From Alteromonas sp. KUL49 (lineage in GTDB: Bacteria > Pseudomonadota > Gammaproteobacteria > Enterobacterales > Alteromonadaceae), in contig NZ_BJKL01000002.1 in assembly GCF_006538345.1 (NCBI RefSeq), positions 1 to 64,000 of the forward strand: a DNA stretch of 64,000 bases, written 5' to 3'. The notes beneath the pieces were generated by a model that worked only from the letters and a program-made list of their open reading frames with translations, searched no databases and was not told the DNA's origin. Position 1 is the first letter of the stretch, and the number at the start of each line of letters is the position of its first letter. This document shows positions 28,226-38,565 of this stretch, one piece after another. Position numbers and translations under genes: made by a program.

Positions 28226-29850
28226 CCCAAGAGGCTAACATCAAACCCGCATCATCAATATCAGTGATCTGGCTGGTACCACTGATTGTGATCTGTGTTG
28301 GTGGCTGGATGATTTACCATCAGTGGAAAAATCAAGGGCCTCTTATCACCATTGAACTCACGTCTGCCAGTGGCATAGAGATCAATAAAACACCAATAAA
28401 AGTCAAAGATTTGGACGTGGGTATTGTCAAAAAAATTGTTCTCAAACCCAATTTAGATGGTGTACTGGTAACCGCAAGAATTGATGCTAGCGCAGCGCAT
28501 TTGTTGACTGAATACACAGATTTTTGGGTCATTGCGCCAAGAATAAGTATCTCTGAGGTTTCTGGCTTAAATACCATATTGTCTGGTAGCTACATTGCAA
28601 TGTCTGCTAACGATCAAGGCCAGGCGCAGCAACATTTTGTCGCCCTGAGCAGACCGCCGGTGACGCCTCTAGGTACGCCTGGTCTTCACATTCGCTTAAA
28701 AAGCGATGAGGAATATGCCTACAACGCGGGTGATCCTATTATTTACAAAGGGTTTAAAGTCGGCGAGTTTGAAGACGCCGAGTTCAATGTTGATGAGCGA
28801 GTGGTGTATTATCGAGCTTTTATTGAAGCCCCCTATCATAAGCTCATTACCGAAAATACGCGCTTTTGGGACGTGAGCGGTGTCAAGTTTTCTTTGGGCT
28901 CTAGCGGTCTCAAGATGGAAACGGGTAGTATTGAAACACTGTTAGCAAATGGCATAACCTTTGGCATTCCAGAGGGCGCACAACCTGGGGAACAGATTAT
29001 CGGTAGAGCTGAGTTCACCGTTTATGAAGATGCCGCAACCGCAGCAAATGCCAGATACAAGCTAGCTGCAAAATACCTACTACTTATTGAAGAGAGTGTG
29101 CGAGGGCTCACCGTTGGTGCGCCAGTGGAATACCGTGGCATTGAGATAGGCAGCGTTGCCGCTATTAATTCCATCCCTTCCATCGAGGGTAACATCCTTG
29201 AAGAAGACTACCCTATTCCAGTTATTATCAATATTTATCCTGGAAAAGTACGCCAGCAAGACACTCAAGAGGGACTCACTAATGTACAGCAGACTATGCA
29301 AAATTGGTTGGAGCGAGATCTTCGAGCAAGTTTGAAAATGGGTAATGTGCTCACTGGAGGTCTGTTTGTTGATCTTCAACACGTAGAAGACCCAGAGCCC
29401 AGAGAACTACGAATGGTAGCTGGTTACAACGTTATTCCCACGGTTTCCAACGAGTTTACTCAAATAACACAAAAAGCAGAGGCCATTCTCGACAAAATCA
29501 ACGCATTGCCTTTGTCTGAAATGGTTCAGAGTATTCAAGTAGCAGTAAATGACATGCAGTCAGCCGCGCAAGCAGTAGAGACAGCAAGTGATGACTTTGA
29601 TGTACTCATTGCTGATATCGACACAAAATCTCTAAACGCTAACCTCAATCAGGTGTTAGTAAGACTTGATTCAGTACTCAAAAATTACAGTGAAGGTGGT
29701 CTGAGTCAGGCAGAAATCAAGGAGACTGTTGATTCAATGCAAATGGCACTTCGCAATATCCAACCTATACTACATAAACTGAATCAATCACCCAATAGTT
29801 TGATATTTCCTGCAACTCAAGAGGATATACAACCACAAGCTAAGCCTTAA
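28222..29850 (+). CDS. pqiB: PqiB, triple MCE-domain protein
   Basis: A 542-residue periplasmic protein anchored by one N-terminal helix (about residues 12-30). Three MCE domains follow at roughly 40-120, 155-240 and 285-390, with motifs such as GIEINKTPIKVKDLDVGIV, PIIYKGFKVGEF and PVEYRGIEIGSV. The C-terminus is helical and probably forms the long coiled-coil needle described for PqiB hexamers, which carry lipids between the membranes. It overlaps pqiA and is followed by pqiC. Confidence 0.95.
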   Translation: MTQEANIKPASSISVIWLVPLIVICVGGWMIYHQWKNQGPLITIELTSASGIEINKTPIKVKDLDVGIVKKIVLKPNLDGVLVTARIDASAAHLLTEYTDFWVIAPRISISEVSGLNTILSGSYIAMSANDQGQAQQHFVALSRPPVTPLGTPGLHIRLKSDEEYAYNAGDPIIYKGFKVGEFEDAEFNVDERVVYYRAFIEAPYHKLITENTRFWDVSGVKFSLGSSGLKMETGSIETLLANGITFGIPEGAQPGEQIIGRAEFTVYEDAATAANARYKLAAKYLLLIEESVRGLTVGAPVEYRGIEIGSVAAINSIPSIEGNILEEDYPIPVIINIYPGKVRQQDTQEGLTNVQQTMQNWLERDLRASLKMGNVLTGGLFVDLQHVEDPEPRELRMVAGYNVIPTVSNEFTQITQKAEAILDKINALPLSEMVQSIQVAVNDMQSAAQAVETASDDFDVLIADIDTKSLNANLNQVLVRLDSVLKNYSEGGLSQAEIKETVDSMQMALRNIQPILHKLNQSPNSLIFPATQEDIQPQAKP

Positions 29851-29969
29851 TTAACCATTGAAAGATTAATCCAAAACAATAAGTTAAAAGAACAAAGGCT
29901 TTTCAAATAGTAGTAAAGGCGTATTATTAGAGAACAAACTTGAGAGTCCAAACGGCAAAAAGGAATAGC

Positions 29970-30584
29970 ATGACGAACAATGCTAAGCGCTATACAACGA
30001 GAAAATTCAGTAAATTCTTTTTGCTGTTTTGTATCTTGTCAGGCGTAATTTCCTGCTCATCAAGTGCGCCGCCGCTTCGTTATTACTTACTACATGGCGT
30101 AGCACCAGCGTCCGGCGATTCATCCGCTGAGCTAAATTTTCAACAAACAGTAGTATTAAACGCATTAGTTATTCCAGACTATTTGAAACAGGCTGGGCTA
30201 GTTTACCAACTGAGTCCTGCGGAACTACACATATCCCAGTCACACTTTTGGTCCGAATCCGTTGATGTAGGCATTAACCAACTCCTTAGAGATGGTATGA
30301 AGCGGAATAATATACAGTTAGTTTCAGCCGCAAGGGTGCCAACGAATGCCAATGAATTGGTATCGCTGTCGCTATTTATCGACGATTTTCTACCAACATG
30401 GCAAGGTTACGTCATACTCAAAGGTAGATTTGAGCTGAAAGATAAAAGCGGTGAAGTAAGTGTGCATGAGTTTCATTATACTCAATCACTGTCTGAGGAC
30501 GGATTTGATCACAGTATATTGGCTATGCGTTCAGTGATTAATTCGCTTTCCAGTGACTTAAGCAGTTTGTTAAAGGTAAATTAG
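29970..30584 (+). CDS. pqiC: PqiC-type outer-membrane lipoprotein
   Basis: A lipoprotein of about 204 residues. The lipobox LSGVISC gives lipidated C29. The rest matches the PqiC / ABC-transport auxiliary lipoprotein pattern (YYLLHG near the start, SHFWSESVDVGINQLLRDG). The ATG at 29970 is chosen because AAGGAA lies just upstream; the in-frame start at 29940 lacks one. The 119-base gap after pqiB holds no recognisable signal, so it may be in the same operon. Confidence 0.85.
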   Translation: MTNNAKRYTTRKFSKFFLLFCILSGVISCSSSAPPLRYYLLHGVAPASGDSSAELNFQQTVVLNALVIPDYLKQAGLVYQLSPAELHISQSHFWSESVDVGINQLLRDGMKRNNIQLVSAARVPTNANELVSLSLFIDDFLPTWQGYVILKGRFELKDKSGEVSVHEFHYTQSLSEDGFDHSILAMRSVINSLSSDLSSLLKVN

Positions 30585-30593
30585 CTCCGCAGT

Positions 30594-31685
30594 ATGTTTA
30601 GTCTAGTTAAAAAATACATGTCACAAGGCACCAGCAGTCAATACGACGAGGAAGTCAATCGCCGTATAATTGTTGTTAACTTGTTTTCTGCGGTCGGCAT
30701 GTGGGTCACTTTTTTTCTTGGGTTGTCGGCAATACATTCTAGTGACTATCCACTCGCAACCATACTGCTAGTATCTTCAGTTATTTTCGCTATTTCTCAG
30801 CAAATTCAAGTGCGTAATAGAACCGCTAAAGGTCGTGTTATCGCGATGTCTCTCTTACTTGGCTGTTTGATGATGCTGATGGCAATCTTGACGATAACAG
30901 GTGGGAGTGAAAACACCGGCCCCTTGTGGATTTACACCGTACCGCCGGTGACGATGTTCTTTGCAGGATTCCAGCGTGGTTTGCTCGCAACAGTTTTGTT
31001 CACCCTTCTTATTTGTATATTGTTGTTTATGCCAAACGACGCCTTACTGTTGGCATCGTACACAACGGCATTTAAATCGAGGTTAATTCTGTCATTTATG
31101 ACAGTAACTTTCTTGTCGGCCTTTTACGAATATAGCCGTCAAAAAAGTTACGATACTGCGATGTACCTAAGTGAACAGTTTGAACGCCAAGCCCAGCACG
31201 ACCCCCTTACTCATTTGCTAAATCGCCGGGGCGTTCAGCAACGCCTCGATCAAGAGGAAGCTCGTTCGAAGCGCAATGAACAAGCGTACTGTGTTGCCAT
31301 TGCAGACATTGACCGGTTTAAATCAGTTAATGATAAATTTGGTCACAAGGGTGGTGACGAAGTACTTAAACGCGTATCTCAAGTGTTCAGTAATCGTATT
31401 AGGAAACATGACATAGTTGCACGATGGGGTGGCGAAGAGTTTTTGTTTATATTCCCTGAAACTTCAGAAGAGCAAGCGATGCTGGTCGCAGAGGAAATCC
31501 GCGCCATATTGAGTGACTCTCCAATAGTAATTGACGGCAAAAGCTTTAAAGTTACCTCTAGTTTCGGGGTATGCGAAGTGTCAAAAGACCTAGATGTAGA
31601 CAAAGCACTCAATTTAGCCGACCAAGCTATGTACCGAGCAAAGAGTGACGGCCGCAATCGCGTAACCCCTGCTTCAGCCCTGTAA
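30594..31685 (+). CDS. Membrane diguanylate cyclase (GGDEF)
   Basis: A 363-residue protein with five or six predicted membrane helices in residues 24-180 and a C-terminal GGDEF domain. The active site is GGEEF at 279-283 and the metal and base motifs are DIDRFKSVND and HKGGDEVL. An inhibitory RxxD site, RKHD at 270-273, lies five residues before it, so product feedback is expected. It should make cyclic di-GMP in response to an unknown membrane signal. It starts 9 bases after pqiC and may be co-transcribed. Confidence 0.94.
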   Translation: MFSLVKKYMSQGTSSQYDEEVNRRIIVVNLFSAVGMWVTFFLGLSAIHSSDYPLATILLVSSVIFAISQQIQVRNRTAKGRVIAMSLLLGCLMMLMAILTITGGSENTGPLWIYTVPPVTMFFAGFQRGLLATVLFTLLICILLFMPNDALLLASYTTAFKSRLILSFMTVTFLSAFYEYSRQKSYDTAMYLSEQFERQAQHDPLTHLLNRRGVQQRLDQEEARSKRNEQAYCVAIADIDRFKSVNDKFGHKGGDEVLKRVSQVFSNRIRKHDIVARWGGEEFLFIFPETSEEQAMLVAEEIRAILSDSPIVIDGKSFKVTSSFGVCEVSKDLDVDKALNLADQAMYRAKSDGRNRVTPASAL

Positions 31686-31829
31686 TTTCACATATTCTTT
31701 TCCGCTACCAAACGACGCGAAAGCAAGCTAATTAGCATTGCCTCACGAATTCTTACAATTAGATTATATATTCGACACATTTTCTCGCTAGAATTACTCT
31801 AGACCAATGGATTTTTAGCGAGCACACAC

Positions 31830-32980
31830 ATGAAAGTAATGAAAATTGTCGTACCAATAACCATCTTAATTGTTGGTTATCTAGGAATGAAAGGCATTGA
31901 AGCCTCTGCTTCCGATAATAATGAACAAGAAGAGGTCGACACTCGCCCAACCGTTACCATTGAAAGCCTATTACCAGAGAACGTTACCGTTTCACTATCC
32001 TCTTATGGCGAGGTGATGCCATTGGAAAGCACTAACCTAGCAGCTCAGGTATCAGGTGAAGTGCAATCTTGGAATCCTAATTTTGTCAGTGGTGGTTTGA
32101 TTCGCCGTGGCGAAGTTCTTTTTAGCATGAAAAAGACACTTACGAGGCGGCGCTACTGCTGGCTGAAGCTAATTTGGCGAGTGCCAAAGCTCAACTGATT
32201 CAAGAAGAAGCGCAAGCCGATGTTGCTCTGCGCGAATCAAAGTCTCTTCCTGCTTCAAGCGTTACCGATTTATATCTCAGAAAACCACAGGTTTTAAGTG
32301 CTCAAGCGGCGGTCAAGTCAGCTCAAGCTCAATTGCGAATTGCGCAGCGCGATCTGGCAAACTGCGACGTAAAAGCCCCCTACGACGCGCTCATTATTGA
32401 ACGCAATATAAGTACTGGCGACTACTTGAATACCGGCGCGGTCGCCGCTGTCATTAATAACGTGGAATATGCAGAAATTACGTTTCCTGTCGCTGGATTT
32501 GACCGCGGTTTCATGAACGAAAACCCGATAGGCGACAAAGCGACAATAGTATTAGACAGCCAATCTAACTTCATGGTTGAAGGTACCATTCACCGCGACA
32601 CGGGTATTGTTGATTCAGCGACACGAATGTCACAGTTTGTCGCCAGAATCGAGGACCCTTACGCGCTTAACAGCAACAAACCAATAGTGAAATTTGGCTC
32701 TTATGCCACTGTTGAATACAAGGGCAGAACGCTTCAACAGGTTTATCGCATTCCTCAAGACCTAATTACGCAGAAAATAGTATGGACCTTGGATGGCGAT
32801 AGTAAACTCATTTCACAGCCTATCGATGTCATTCGCGAAGAAGGTAGTGACTTTCTTATTCGAGGTAATTTTGACGCATCTCGTGTTGTAGTTTCTCTTC
32901 CTGAATACCCTAGAAACGGTATGGATGTGCGCCTGCTGACAGGTGAAGAGCTTGTCGCCAATCGCACTCTCGGCCAGTAA
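31830..32980 (+). CDS. RND efflux membrane-fusion protein (frameshifted as read)
   Basis: Periplasmic adaptor with one N-terminal helix (residues 7-20), a lipoyl half (AAQVSGEVQSWNPNFVSGGLIRRGEVLF), an alpha-hairpin (AEANLASAKAQL...ALRESKS...AQAAVKSAQAQLRIAQRDL) and the second lipoyl half (NCDVKAPYDALI). Translation breaks at the five-A run 32130-32134; adding one A restores KKDTYEAALLLAEANL and gives about 383 residues. It lies 11 bases before its RND pump gene. Because the break is in a homopolymer and both flanks are intact, a read error is likelier than a mutation. Confidence 0.85.
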
Positions 32981-32991
32981 GGAAGCGTATT

Positions 32992-35900
32992 ATGGAAAAC
33001 CCTAACGACGACAAGCGCGGAATTATTGCTTGGTTTGCGCGCAATTCCGTTGCAGCTAACCTACTCATGATTTTTATTATCATCATGGGTATTGCCAGTT
33101 ACTTTACGATTCAACGTCAGATGTTTCCCAACATTGAAATCAACTACATCAATGTGTCTGCAAATTACCCTGGAACCTCTCCTCAAGAAATTGAAGAAAG
33201 TATTCTGATTAAAATTGAAGAAGCACTCAAAGACGTTACCGAGATCAAACGTATTGTTTCTCGAGCGTTCAGAGGTTCAGGCAGGGTCACACTTGAAATT
33301 GATACCGACGCTGAACTCACCGATGTACTTGACCAAGTGAAGCTTCGAGTAGATGGCATAGCCACCTTTCCTGCAGACATGGAACCAGTGAATGTCTCTC
33401 AAATTGAATTTCGTCAAGATGTCATCGAAATGCCAATAGTGGGTGACGTACCACTGAACGAGCTCAAGCTCATAGCAACGCAGATTGAAGATGAGCTACT
33501 CCAATTGGGCAACGTCTCATTGGTAGAAAACTCGGCCCCAGAGGACGAAATAGCTATCGAAATTAACCCAGAAATGTTGCGTAAGTACGAGCTAAACATT
33601 AACGATGTAACGAGTGCAATTAATGCCTACTCTGCCAACATTTCCGCTGGCCAAGTAAGAACTGACACTGGCATCGTATCTATTCGTGTAGAAAACCAAT
33701 ACTACAGCGGCGAAGAATTCGCGCAAATTCCTGTAAAAATGGGGACAGCGGGAAGTCGCGTTGTGCTTGGTGACATTGCAACAATTAAAGACGGTTTCAC
33801 CGAAGGCGAACGCTACTTTAAGTTCAATGGCAAGAACGCCATTTTCATGTCTGTGAAAGCCACAAAAACCCAAAATACCATCCCGGTTGCTGAATCAGTC
33901 AAAGCCTTTATTGAAGAGCGCAATAAAACCCTACCTCCAGGAGTGAGCTTGGAAATACTGGTAGATATGACCTACTACCTCAATGCTCGTTTGGATATGA
34001 TGCTTAAGAACCTTTTCCAAGGCTCGATTCTTGTTGCACTAATGCTCACCATATTCTTGCGCTTTAGACTGGCTTTTTGGGTAATGGTTGGCCTACCCGT
34101 GTGTTTCTTGGGTGCAGTAATGATGATGCCTATTTTCGGCGTTAGCATTAATATTCTGTCTTTGTTTGCCTTTATTATGGTACTGGGGATTGTAGTTGAT
34201 GACGCCATTGTCATCGGGGAAAGTGCCTATACCGAAATAGAGAGTAAAGGCGGCGGTATCGACAATGTGGTTCGCGGTGCTAAGCGAGTCGCCACACCTG
34301 CAACCTTTGGGGTTCTCACTACGATTGCAGTATTTGCACCTTTTACGCTGAGTAGTGGACCTGAGGGCGCATTTTTCTACAACATCGCTGTTGTCGTTAT
34401 TCTGTGTTTGGTATTCAGTTTGATTGAGTCCAAACTCATTTTGCCAGCTCACTTGGCCCACACACGTTTTTCACCAGTTAAAGAATCCAGTTGGCGTGCT
34501 CGCTTTAACAAGCGTTTTATGGGCTTTGTTAATGGTCCCTACCGTAGAACCGTTGAACGTGCACTCGAATGGCGATGGGCCGTGTTATTCGCATTTATCG
34601 CATTGTTTATGCTTAGCTTAGGGTTAATAAACGCCAACTATGTTCGCATGGTTCCCAACCCTAAAGTCCCTCATGACTTCCCAAGTATTTCAGTAGAAAT
34701 GAACGAGAATGTCTCGGACAGCACTACTATTGATGCACTCAAGACCATTGAGCAAGTCTTACTGAACGAGGAGCAAAAAATCGTTAAGGAGTTTGGCTCC
34801 GGTATGATTCGTGACCGTTTGGTGTTCAATAACTCTCGTAATGAAGGGCGTATTCTTGTTCCGCTAGTCGCTGAAGAAGAGCGTGTCATGAATACCTTTG
34901 AGCTTGCACGACGTTGGCGTACGGCCATTCCTGATATTGCTGGCATGAAGTCATTTACGGTGATTGATGACGTAAATGGCAGTGATGGTGACGATGGCGA
35001 ATTTGGCTATCTCATATTTGGCGCAGACCTAGACACCTTAAATGCTGCTGGGCTCAAGTTTATTGAAATGCTCCAACAGCAGGAAGGATTATTTGATGTA
35101 AGCTCAACCATAGATCCACCCAGCAAGGAAGTACAAATGGTGCTTAAGCCTGTGGCCTATGACTTAGGACTAACGCTTTCGAATATTGCTAGTCAGGTGG
35201 GTGCGAGTTTCTATGGTGGAGAAGCCCAGCGAGTCATTAGAAATGGCGAAGAAGTTCGCGTAATGGTGCGCTATCCTGAACTAACAAGAGAGCGATTTGC
35301 AGAGTTAAAGTATGCCGTAATACGCACGTCAGATGGCCAAGAGGTGATGCTGGGTGACGTGGTTACCCTGTCAGAAAAGCCTGGTATTAGCTACATTCGT
35401 CGAGAAGGTGGCTACCGCAGCGTATACGTATGGGGCAGTATTGACGAAGAGCAGGTAGAACCCAATGAGGTGGTGGAGACTATCTCTGAAGAACTACTTC
35501 CTCAGCTCCAAGAGTCTTTCCCTGGTGTAATGACAGAATTAGGTGGTGCGATAGAAGAGCAGCAAGCCCAACAAAATGAGCAAATACTGTTTTTCTTAGC
35601 GGCAATGATATTAGTCTACATTCTGTTGGCGGTGCCGCTCAAAAGTTACGGTCAGCCGTTAATCATAATGTCGGTCATACCTTTCAGCTTAACTGGCGCA
35701 ATTTGGGGGCACTTCTTACTTGGTATTGATCTAAGTATGATGTCGACATTTGGGTTGATTGCGGCGGCGGGGGTTGTGATCAACGACTCATTGGTAATGA
35801 CTGACTTTGTTAACCAGCGCCGTGCGCAAGGTTACAGTGTGAGAGAGGCAGTGACAGAGGCTGGCAGTGCACGCTTCAGAGCGATCACACTCACTTCAAT

Positions 35901-36165
35901 CACCACGTTCGTGGGCGTACTACCGATCATGTTCGAAACAAGTTTGCAAGCCGCGTTTGTTATTCCGATGGCCGTAGCACTTGGTTTTGCTGTTCTCTAC
36001 GCCACACTCGTTACACTTATTCTCGTACCATGTTTGTACTTGATATTACTTGACCTAGCTAAACCCTTTGGCAAGGCTAAAAGACTGGTCTTTAAGCCAT
36101 CAGAGGATGATAGTGTGTCAGTAGACTTATCTGACAGCGCAACAGACACTGGAATAAGTGATTAA
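32992..36165 (+). CDS. RND efflux permease 1 (AcrB/HAE1 superfamily)
   Basis: A 1057-residue inner-membrane pump with the usual twelve-helix, two-porter-domain plan. Helix 1 is at residues 20-40. The helix-4 proton-relay aspartates are in GIVVDDAIV (D403, D404), and GVVINDSLVM marks the matching segment of the second half. The C-terminal tail is acidic and Ser-rich. It follows its fusion protein; no outer-membrane TolC partner is encoded here. Substrate unknown. A terminator follows. Confidence 0.94.
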   Translation: MENPNDDKRGIIAWFARNSVAANLLMIFIIIMGIASYFTIQRQMFPNIEINYINVSANYPGTSPQEIEESILIKIEEALKDVTEIKRIVSRAFRGSGRVTLEIDTDAELTDVLDQVKLRVDGIATFPADMEPVNVSQIEFRQDVIEMPIVGDVPLNELKLIATQIEDELLQLGNVSLVENSAPEDEIAIEINPEMLRKYELNINDVTSAINAYSANISAGQVRTDTGIVSIRVENQYYSGEEFAQIPVKMGTAGSRVVLGDIATIKDGFTEGERYFKFNGKNAIFMSVKATKTQNTIPVAESVKAFIEERNKTLPPGVSLEILVDMTYYLNARLDMMLKNLFQGSILVALMLTIFLRFRLAFWVMVGLPVCFLGAVMMMPIFGVSINILSLFAFIMVLGIVVDDAIVIGESAYTEIESKGGGIDNVVRGAKRVATPATFGVLTTIAVFAPFTLSSGPEGAFFYNIAVVVILCLVFSLIESKLILPAHLAHTRFSPVKESSWRARFNKRFMGFVNGPYRRTVERALEWRWAVLFAFIALFMLSLGLINANYVRMVPNPKVPHDFPSISVEMNENVSDSTTIDALKTIEQVLLNEEQKIVKEFGSGMIRDRLVFNNSRNEGRILVPLVAEEERVMNTFELARRWRTAIPDIAGMKSFTVIDDVNGSDGDDGEFGYLIFGADLDTLNAAGLKFIEMLQQQEGLFDVSSTIDPPSKEVQMVLKPVAYDLGLTLSNIASQVGASFYGGEAQRVIRNGEEVRVMVRYPELTRERFAELKYAVIRTSDGQEVMLGDVVTLSEKPGISYIRREGGYRSVYVWGSIDEEQVEPNEVVETISEELLPQLQESFPGVMTELGGAIEEQQAQQNEQILFFLAAMILVYILLAVPLKSYGQPLIIMSVIPFSLTGAIWGHFLLGIDLSMMSTFGLIAAAGVVINDSLVMTDFVNQRRAQGYSVREAVTEAGSARFRAITLTSITTFVGVLPIMFETSLQAAFVIPMAVALGFAVLYATLVTLILVPCLYLILLDLAKPFGKAKRLVFKPSEDDSVSVDLSDSATDTGISD

Positions 36166-36186
36166 TTATCAACCTTGTTTTTAACT

Positions 36187-36219
36187 AAAGATGCCACCAT
36201 ATAGGTGGCATCTTTGTTT
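36187..36219 (+). terminator. Rho-independent terminator after RND operon 1
   Basis: A 12-bp perfect stem (AAAGATGCCACC / GGTGGCATCTTT) with a five-base loop, then GTTTC. It lies 20 bases after the pump stop and before the acetyltransferase gene. Confidence 0.88.
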
Positions 36220-36238
36220 CTAAGTTAAGGAAAAACTC

Positions 36239-36724
36239 ATGTCCGCTTCCCCTGTTATTCGAAAAGCCACTAGAGAAGATATTTCCCTCATTAGACACTT
36301 CATTGTAGAGCTGGCTATTTACGAAAAAGCTGAACACGAGGTTGAGGCATCGGAAATTGATCTTGAAAAAACCTTGTTCGATGAGGGTGCTACTGCTCAT
36401 GCCGTTATTTGTGAACAAGACGGGAAAGCCGCAGGATTTGCCGTGTACTTCTTCAACTATTCTACATGGCAAGGCAGAAATGGACTTTATTTAGAAGATC
36501 TTTATATTTCACCGGATTTTCGTGGAAAAGGCGCAGGAAAAGCTTTGCTGCAACATCTGGCCAAAATCGCTGTAGATAATAATTGTGGACGCTTTGAGTG
36601 GAGTGTTCTCGATTGGAACACTCCCGCTATTGATTTTTATCAGTCTTTAGGCGCAAAGCCAAAAGATGAGTGGATCGGTTACCGAATGGATGGCCAAACA
36701 CTCATCGACTTTGCAAACGCCTAA
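36239..36724 (+). CDS. GNAT N-acetyltransferase (diamine acetyltransferase-like)
   Basis: A 161-residue enzyme. The acetyl-CoA loop reads SPDFRGKGAGKAL (about residues 93-105), preceded by LYLEDLYI, and the segment FEWSVLDWNTPAIDFYQSLGA is typical of the spermidine/spermine or thialysine acetyltransferase group. TTAAGGA precedes the ATG. The actual substrate is uncertain. Its stop overlaps the stop of the convergent tetR-like gene. Confidence 0.9.
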   Translation: MSASPVIRKATREDISLIRHFIVELAIYEKAEHEVEASEIDLEKTLFDEGATAHAVICEQDGKAAGFAVYFFNYSTWQGRNGLYLEDLYISPDFRGKGAGKALLQHLAKIAVDNNCGRFEWSVLDWNTPAIDFYQSLGAKPKDEWIGYRMDGQTLIDFANA

Positions 36725-37331
36725 ACTTGATATCGACTCAAGATGAGTCGCGCAGTATTAGAGGCAATAGTGTGTTTTTGAGCATCAGTTAGTGGTTCTT
36801 CCAATTTAAACAACTGAGGCCAAAAACACTGTCCTTTAATTAATGCATCGAGTTCAATGCATACAGTTTCAACATCATCAAAAGCAAGTTTACCATCTTG
36901 CTTGGCGGCCCGAAGCCAACGATGGAAAAAGGTCTCTTGGTCCTTTAGTTGTGTGATTTCGTCTTTTAGTTTATCTGGCTCGTAAAAAAATGGCCAATAA
37001 CAACTCGCGCCAAATCCATATGTTCTTCGCTGGTTGAGAAACTAATTTGCGCCATAAGTAATTCCACCAGCTGTGTCTCAAGAGACACGTCAGTACAATA
37101 AGCTGCGTCTGCATCAACCAATGCATTCTGATACTGCTCTTTAATCAGGTACATTACTAAGTCTTCTTTAGCTCTAAAATGGTTGTATACCGTGCGCTTT
37201 GACACCTGCGCCATCTCGGCTAACTTGTCCATGCTTGTGCCGTTTACACCAAAGGTTTTAAAGGCCTGTTTTGCCGCGTTAATAATAGCTTCTCGTTTTA
37301 CATCGCTTCGAGTACGGGTGCCGCTAACCAT
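36721..37331 (-). CDS. TetR family repressor (frameshifted as read)
   Basis: The N-terminal helix-turn-helix (REAIINAAKQAFKTFG..TSMDKLAEMAQVSKRTVYNHFRAKEDLV) is intact. As read it ends at 36966, but adding one base to the seven-A run at 36984-36990 continues it as GHFFYEPDKLKDEITQLKDQ... to a stop at 36721. That gives about 203 residues, the usual TetR size. The start may be ATG at 37331 or 37367. It is divergent from the second RND operon and probably represses it through the repeats at 37371-37429. The C-terminal end overlaps the acetyltransferase stop. Confidence 0.85.
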
Positions 37332-37370
37332 AGTTCTATCTATAAGAGCATATATAATGACAACCATTTT

Positions 37371-37429
37371 ACACTGAACAGTTTACTTTTCAATAAATGA
37401 CACTAAAATACACTCATCAGTTTACTTTT
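37371..37429. promoter_or_regulatory. Paired operator-like repeats between tetR and RND operon 2
   Basis: Two 20-base direct repeats, 37371-37390 and 37410-37429, match at 18 of 20 positions and are 39 bases apart. Each contains an imperfect palindrome; the first is TAAACTG-TT-CAGTGTA on the minus strand. They lie just upstream of the repressor start and the pump promoter region, the usual place for TetR operators. Confidence 0.6.
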
Positions 37430-37488
37430 TAATTCCTGTGAATTTCGGGTCTATACTCATTACACAGTCATTCTGGATTAACCTAAAA

Positions 37489-38562
37489 ATGTCGAGACTA
37501 CACATGTTCAAGTCAATGCTTATAGCATCAGCTTCGTTGTTACTTATTAGCGCCTGTACCACAGAGGAAGTAGACACATCTGAGTCAGATCGCCCACTTT
37601 ACGTAAAACTAGCCAGTGTTACCGACGTTCCTAGCTATACAGAATTCACCTTTCCGGCCGTTGTGTCTGCAGTAAAAACCGTCGACTTAAGCTTCGAAGT
37701 ATCAGGTCGCTTAGTGCAAGTAGACCTTGTTACCGGAAGTGACATTAGTGAAGGAAAACTACTCGCGACAATCGATCGCGCCCCTTTTATTCGACGCTTA
37801 GAAGAACAAACCACCCGAATGGAACAGGCGAAAAGAGAGCTTGCTCGGATTGAGAAAATGTTCTCACAGAATTTAGTTGCACAAAGCGCGTTGGACTCTG
37901 CCAAAACTAGTTATGAGCTAGCGGTTATCGACGTACAGAATGCCGAACAAGACTTAAGTTACACTCGCCTTTACGCACCATTTGATGCAAAAGTTTCTGA
38001 GCGTTTAGTAGAAAACAATAGTTTTGTCGGTGCTGGCGATGCCATTGCTCGACTTCAAGACGTATCAAAAATCTATTTCAACATTAATGTTCCAGAGCGC
38101 CTGCTTACCGCTAATATTGGGCGTGGCATATTATCCGCTAGTGCAACGCTCGCCACCAAACGCGACGTATGGTTTCCTGTCGAGTACGTGGAACACAACA
38201 CTCAACCCGATCCTGTCTCGCAGACCTACGAAGCTGTATTTGCAATGGAACCCCAAAAAGATCTGCCATTAACACCCGGTGCCCGTGCAGTAGTACGAGT
38301 TAATCTTAACGGCAATGCCTATGCCGAAGGCATGATGATCCCCATTAAAGCGCTTGTTGGCGACGATGCCAGTGGATTCAATGTATGGAAGTATGATGAG
38401 AACACACAGAGCGTTACTCAAGTAGCGGTATCTGTCGACCATATAGAAGGGCAATTTGCCATCATTCAAAGTGAGTTGGCATTGGGTGATCAAATTGTTG
38501 CTGCAGGTGCATCCAAAATGCGTACAGACACTACTGTTCTTCCTTACAACGGAGATTTGTAG
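37489..38562 (+). CDS. RND efflux membrane-fusion lipoprotein
   Basis: About 357 residues from the ATG at 37489. Lipobox LLISAC gives lipidated C23. The lipoyl halves (TVDLSFEVSGRLVQVDLVTGSDI and YTRLYAPFDAKVSE) flank an alpha-hairpin (EQAKRELARIEKMFSQNLVAQSALDSAKTSYELA). A possible -10 (TATACT, 37452-37457) makes the upstream GTG at 37438 unlikely. An ATG at 37504 is the other candidate. The pump gene follows after 3 bases. Confidence 0.9.
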   Translation: MSRLHMFKSMLIASASLLLISACTTEEVDTSESDRPLYVKLASVTDVPSYTEFTFPAVVSAVKTVDLSFEVSGRLVQVDLVTGSDISEGKLLATIDRAPFIRRLEEQTTRMEQAKRELARIEKMFSQNLVAQSALDSAKTSYELAVIDVQNAEQDLSYTRLYAPFDAKVSERLVENNSFVGAGDAIARLQDVSKIYFNINVPERLLTANIGRGILSASATLATKRDVWFPVEYVEHNTQPDPVSQTYEAVFAMEPQKDLPLTPGARAVVRVNLNGNAYAEGMMIPIKALVGDDASGFNVWKYDENTQSVTQVAVSVDHIEGQFAIIQSELALGDQIVAAGASKMRTDTTVLPYNGDL

Positions 38563-38565
38563 TTT

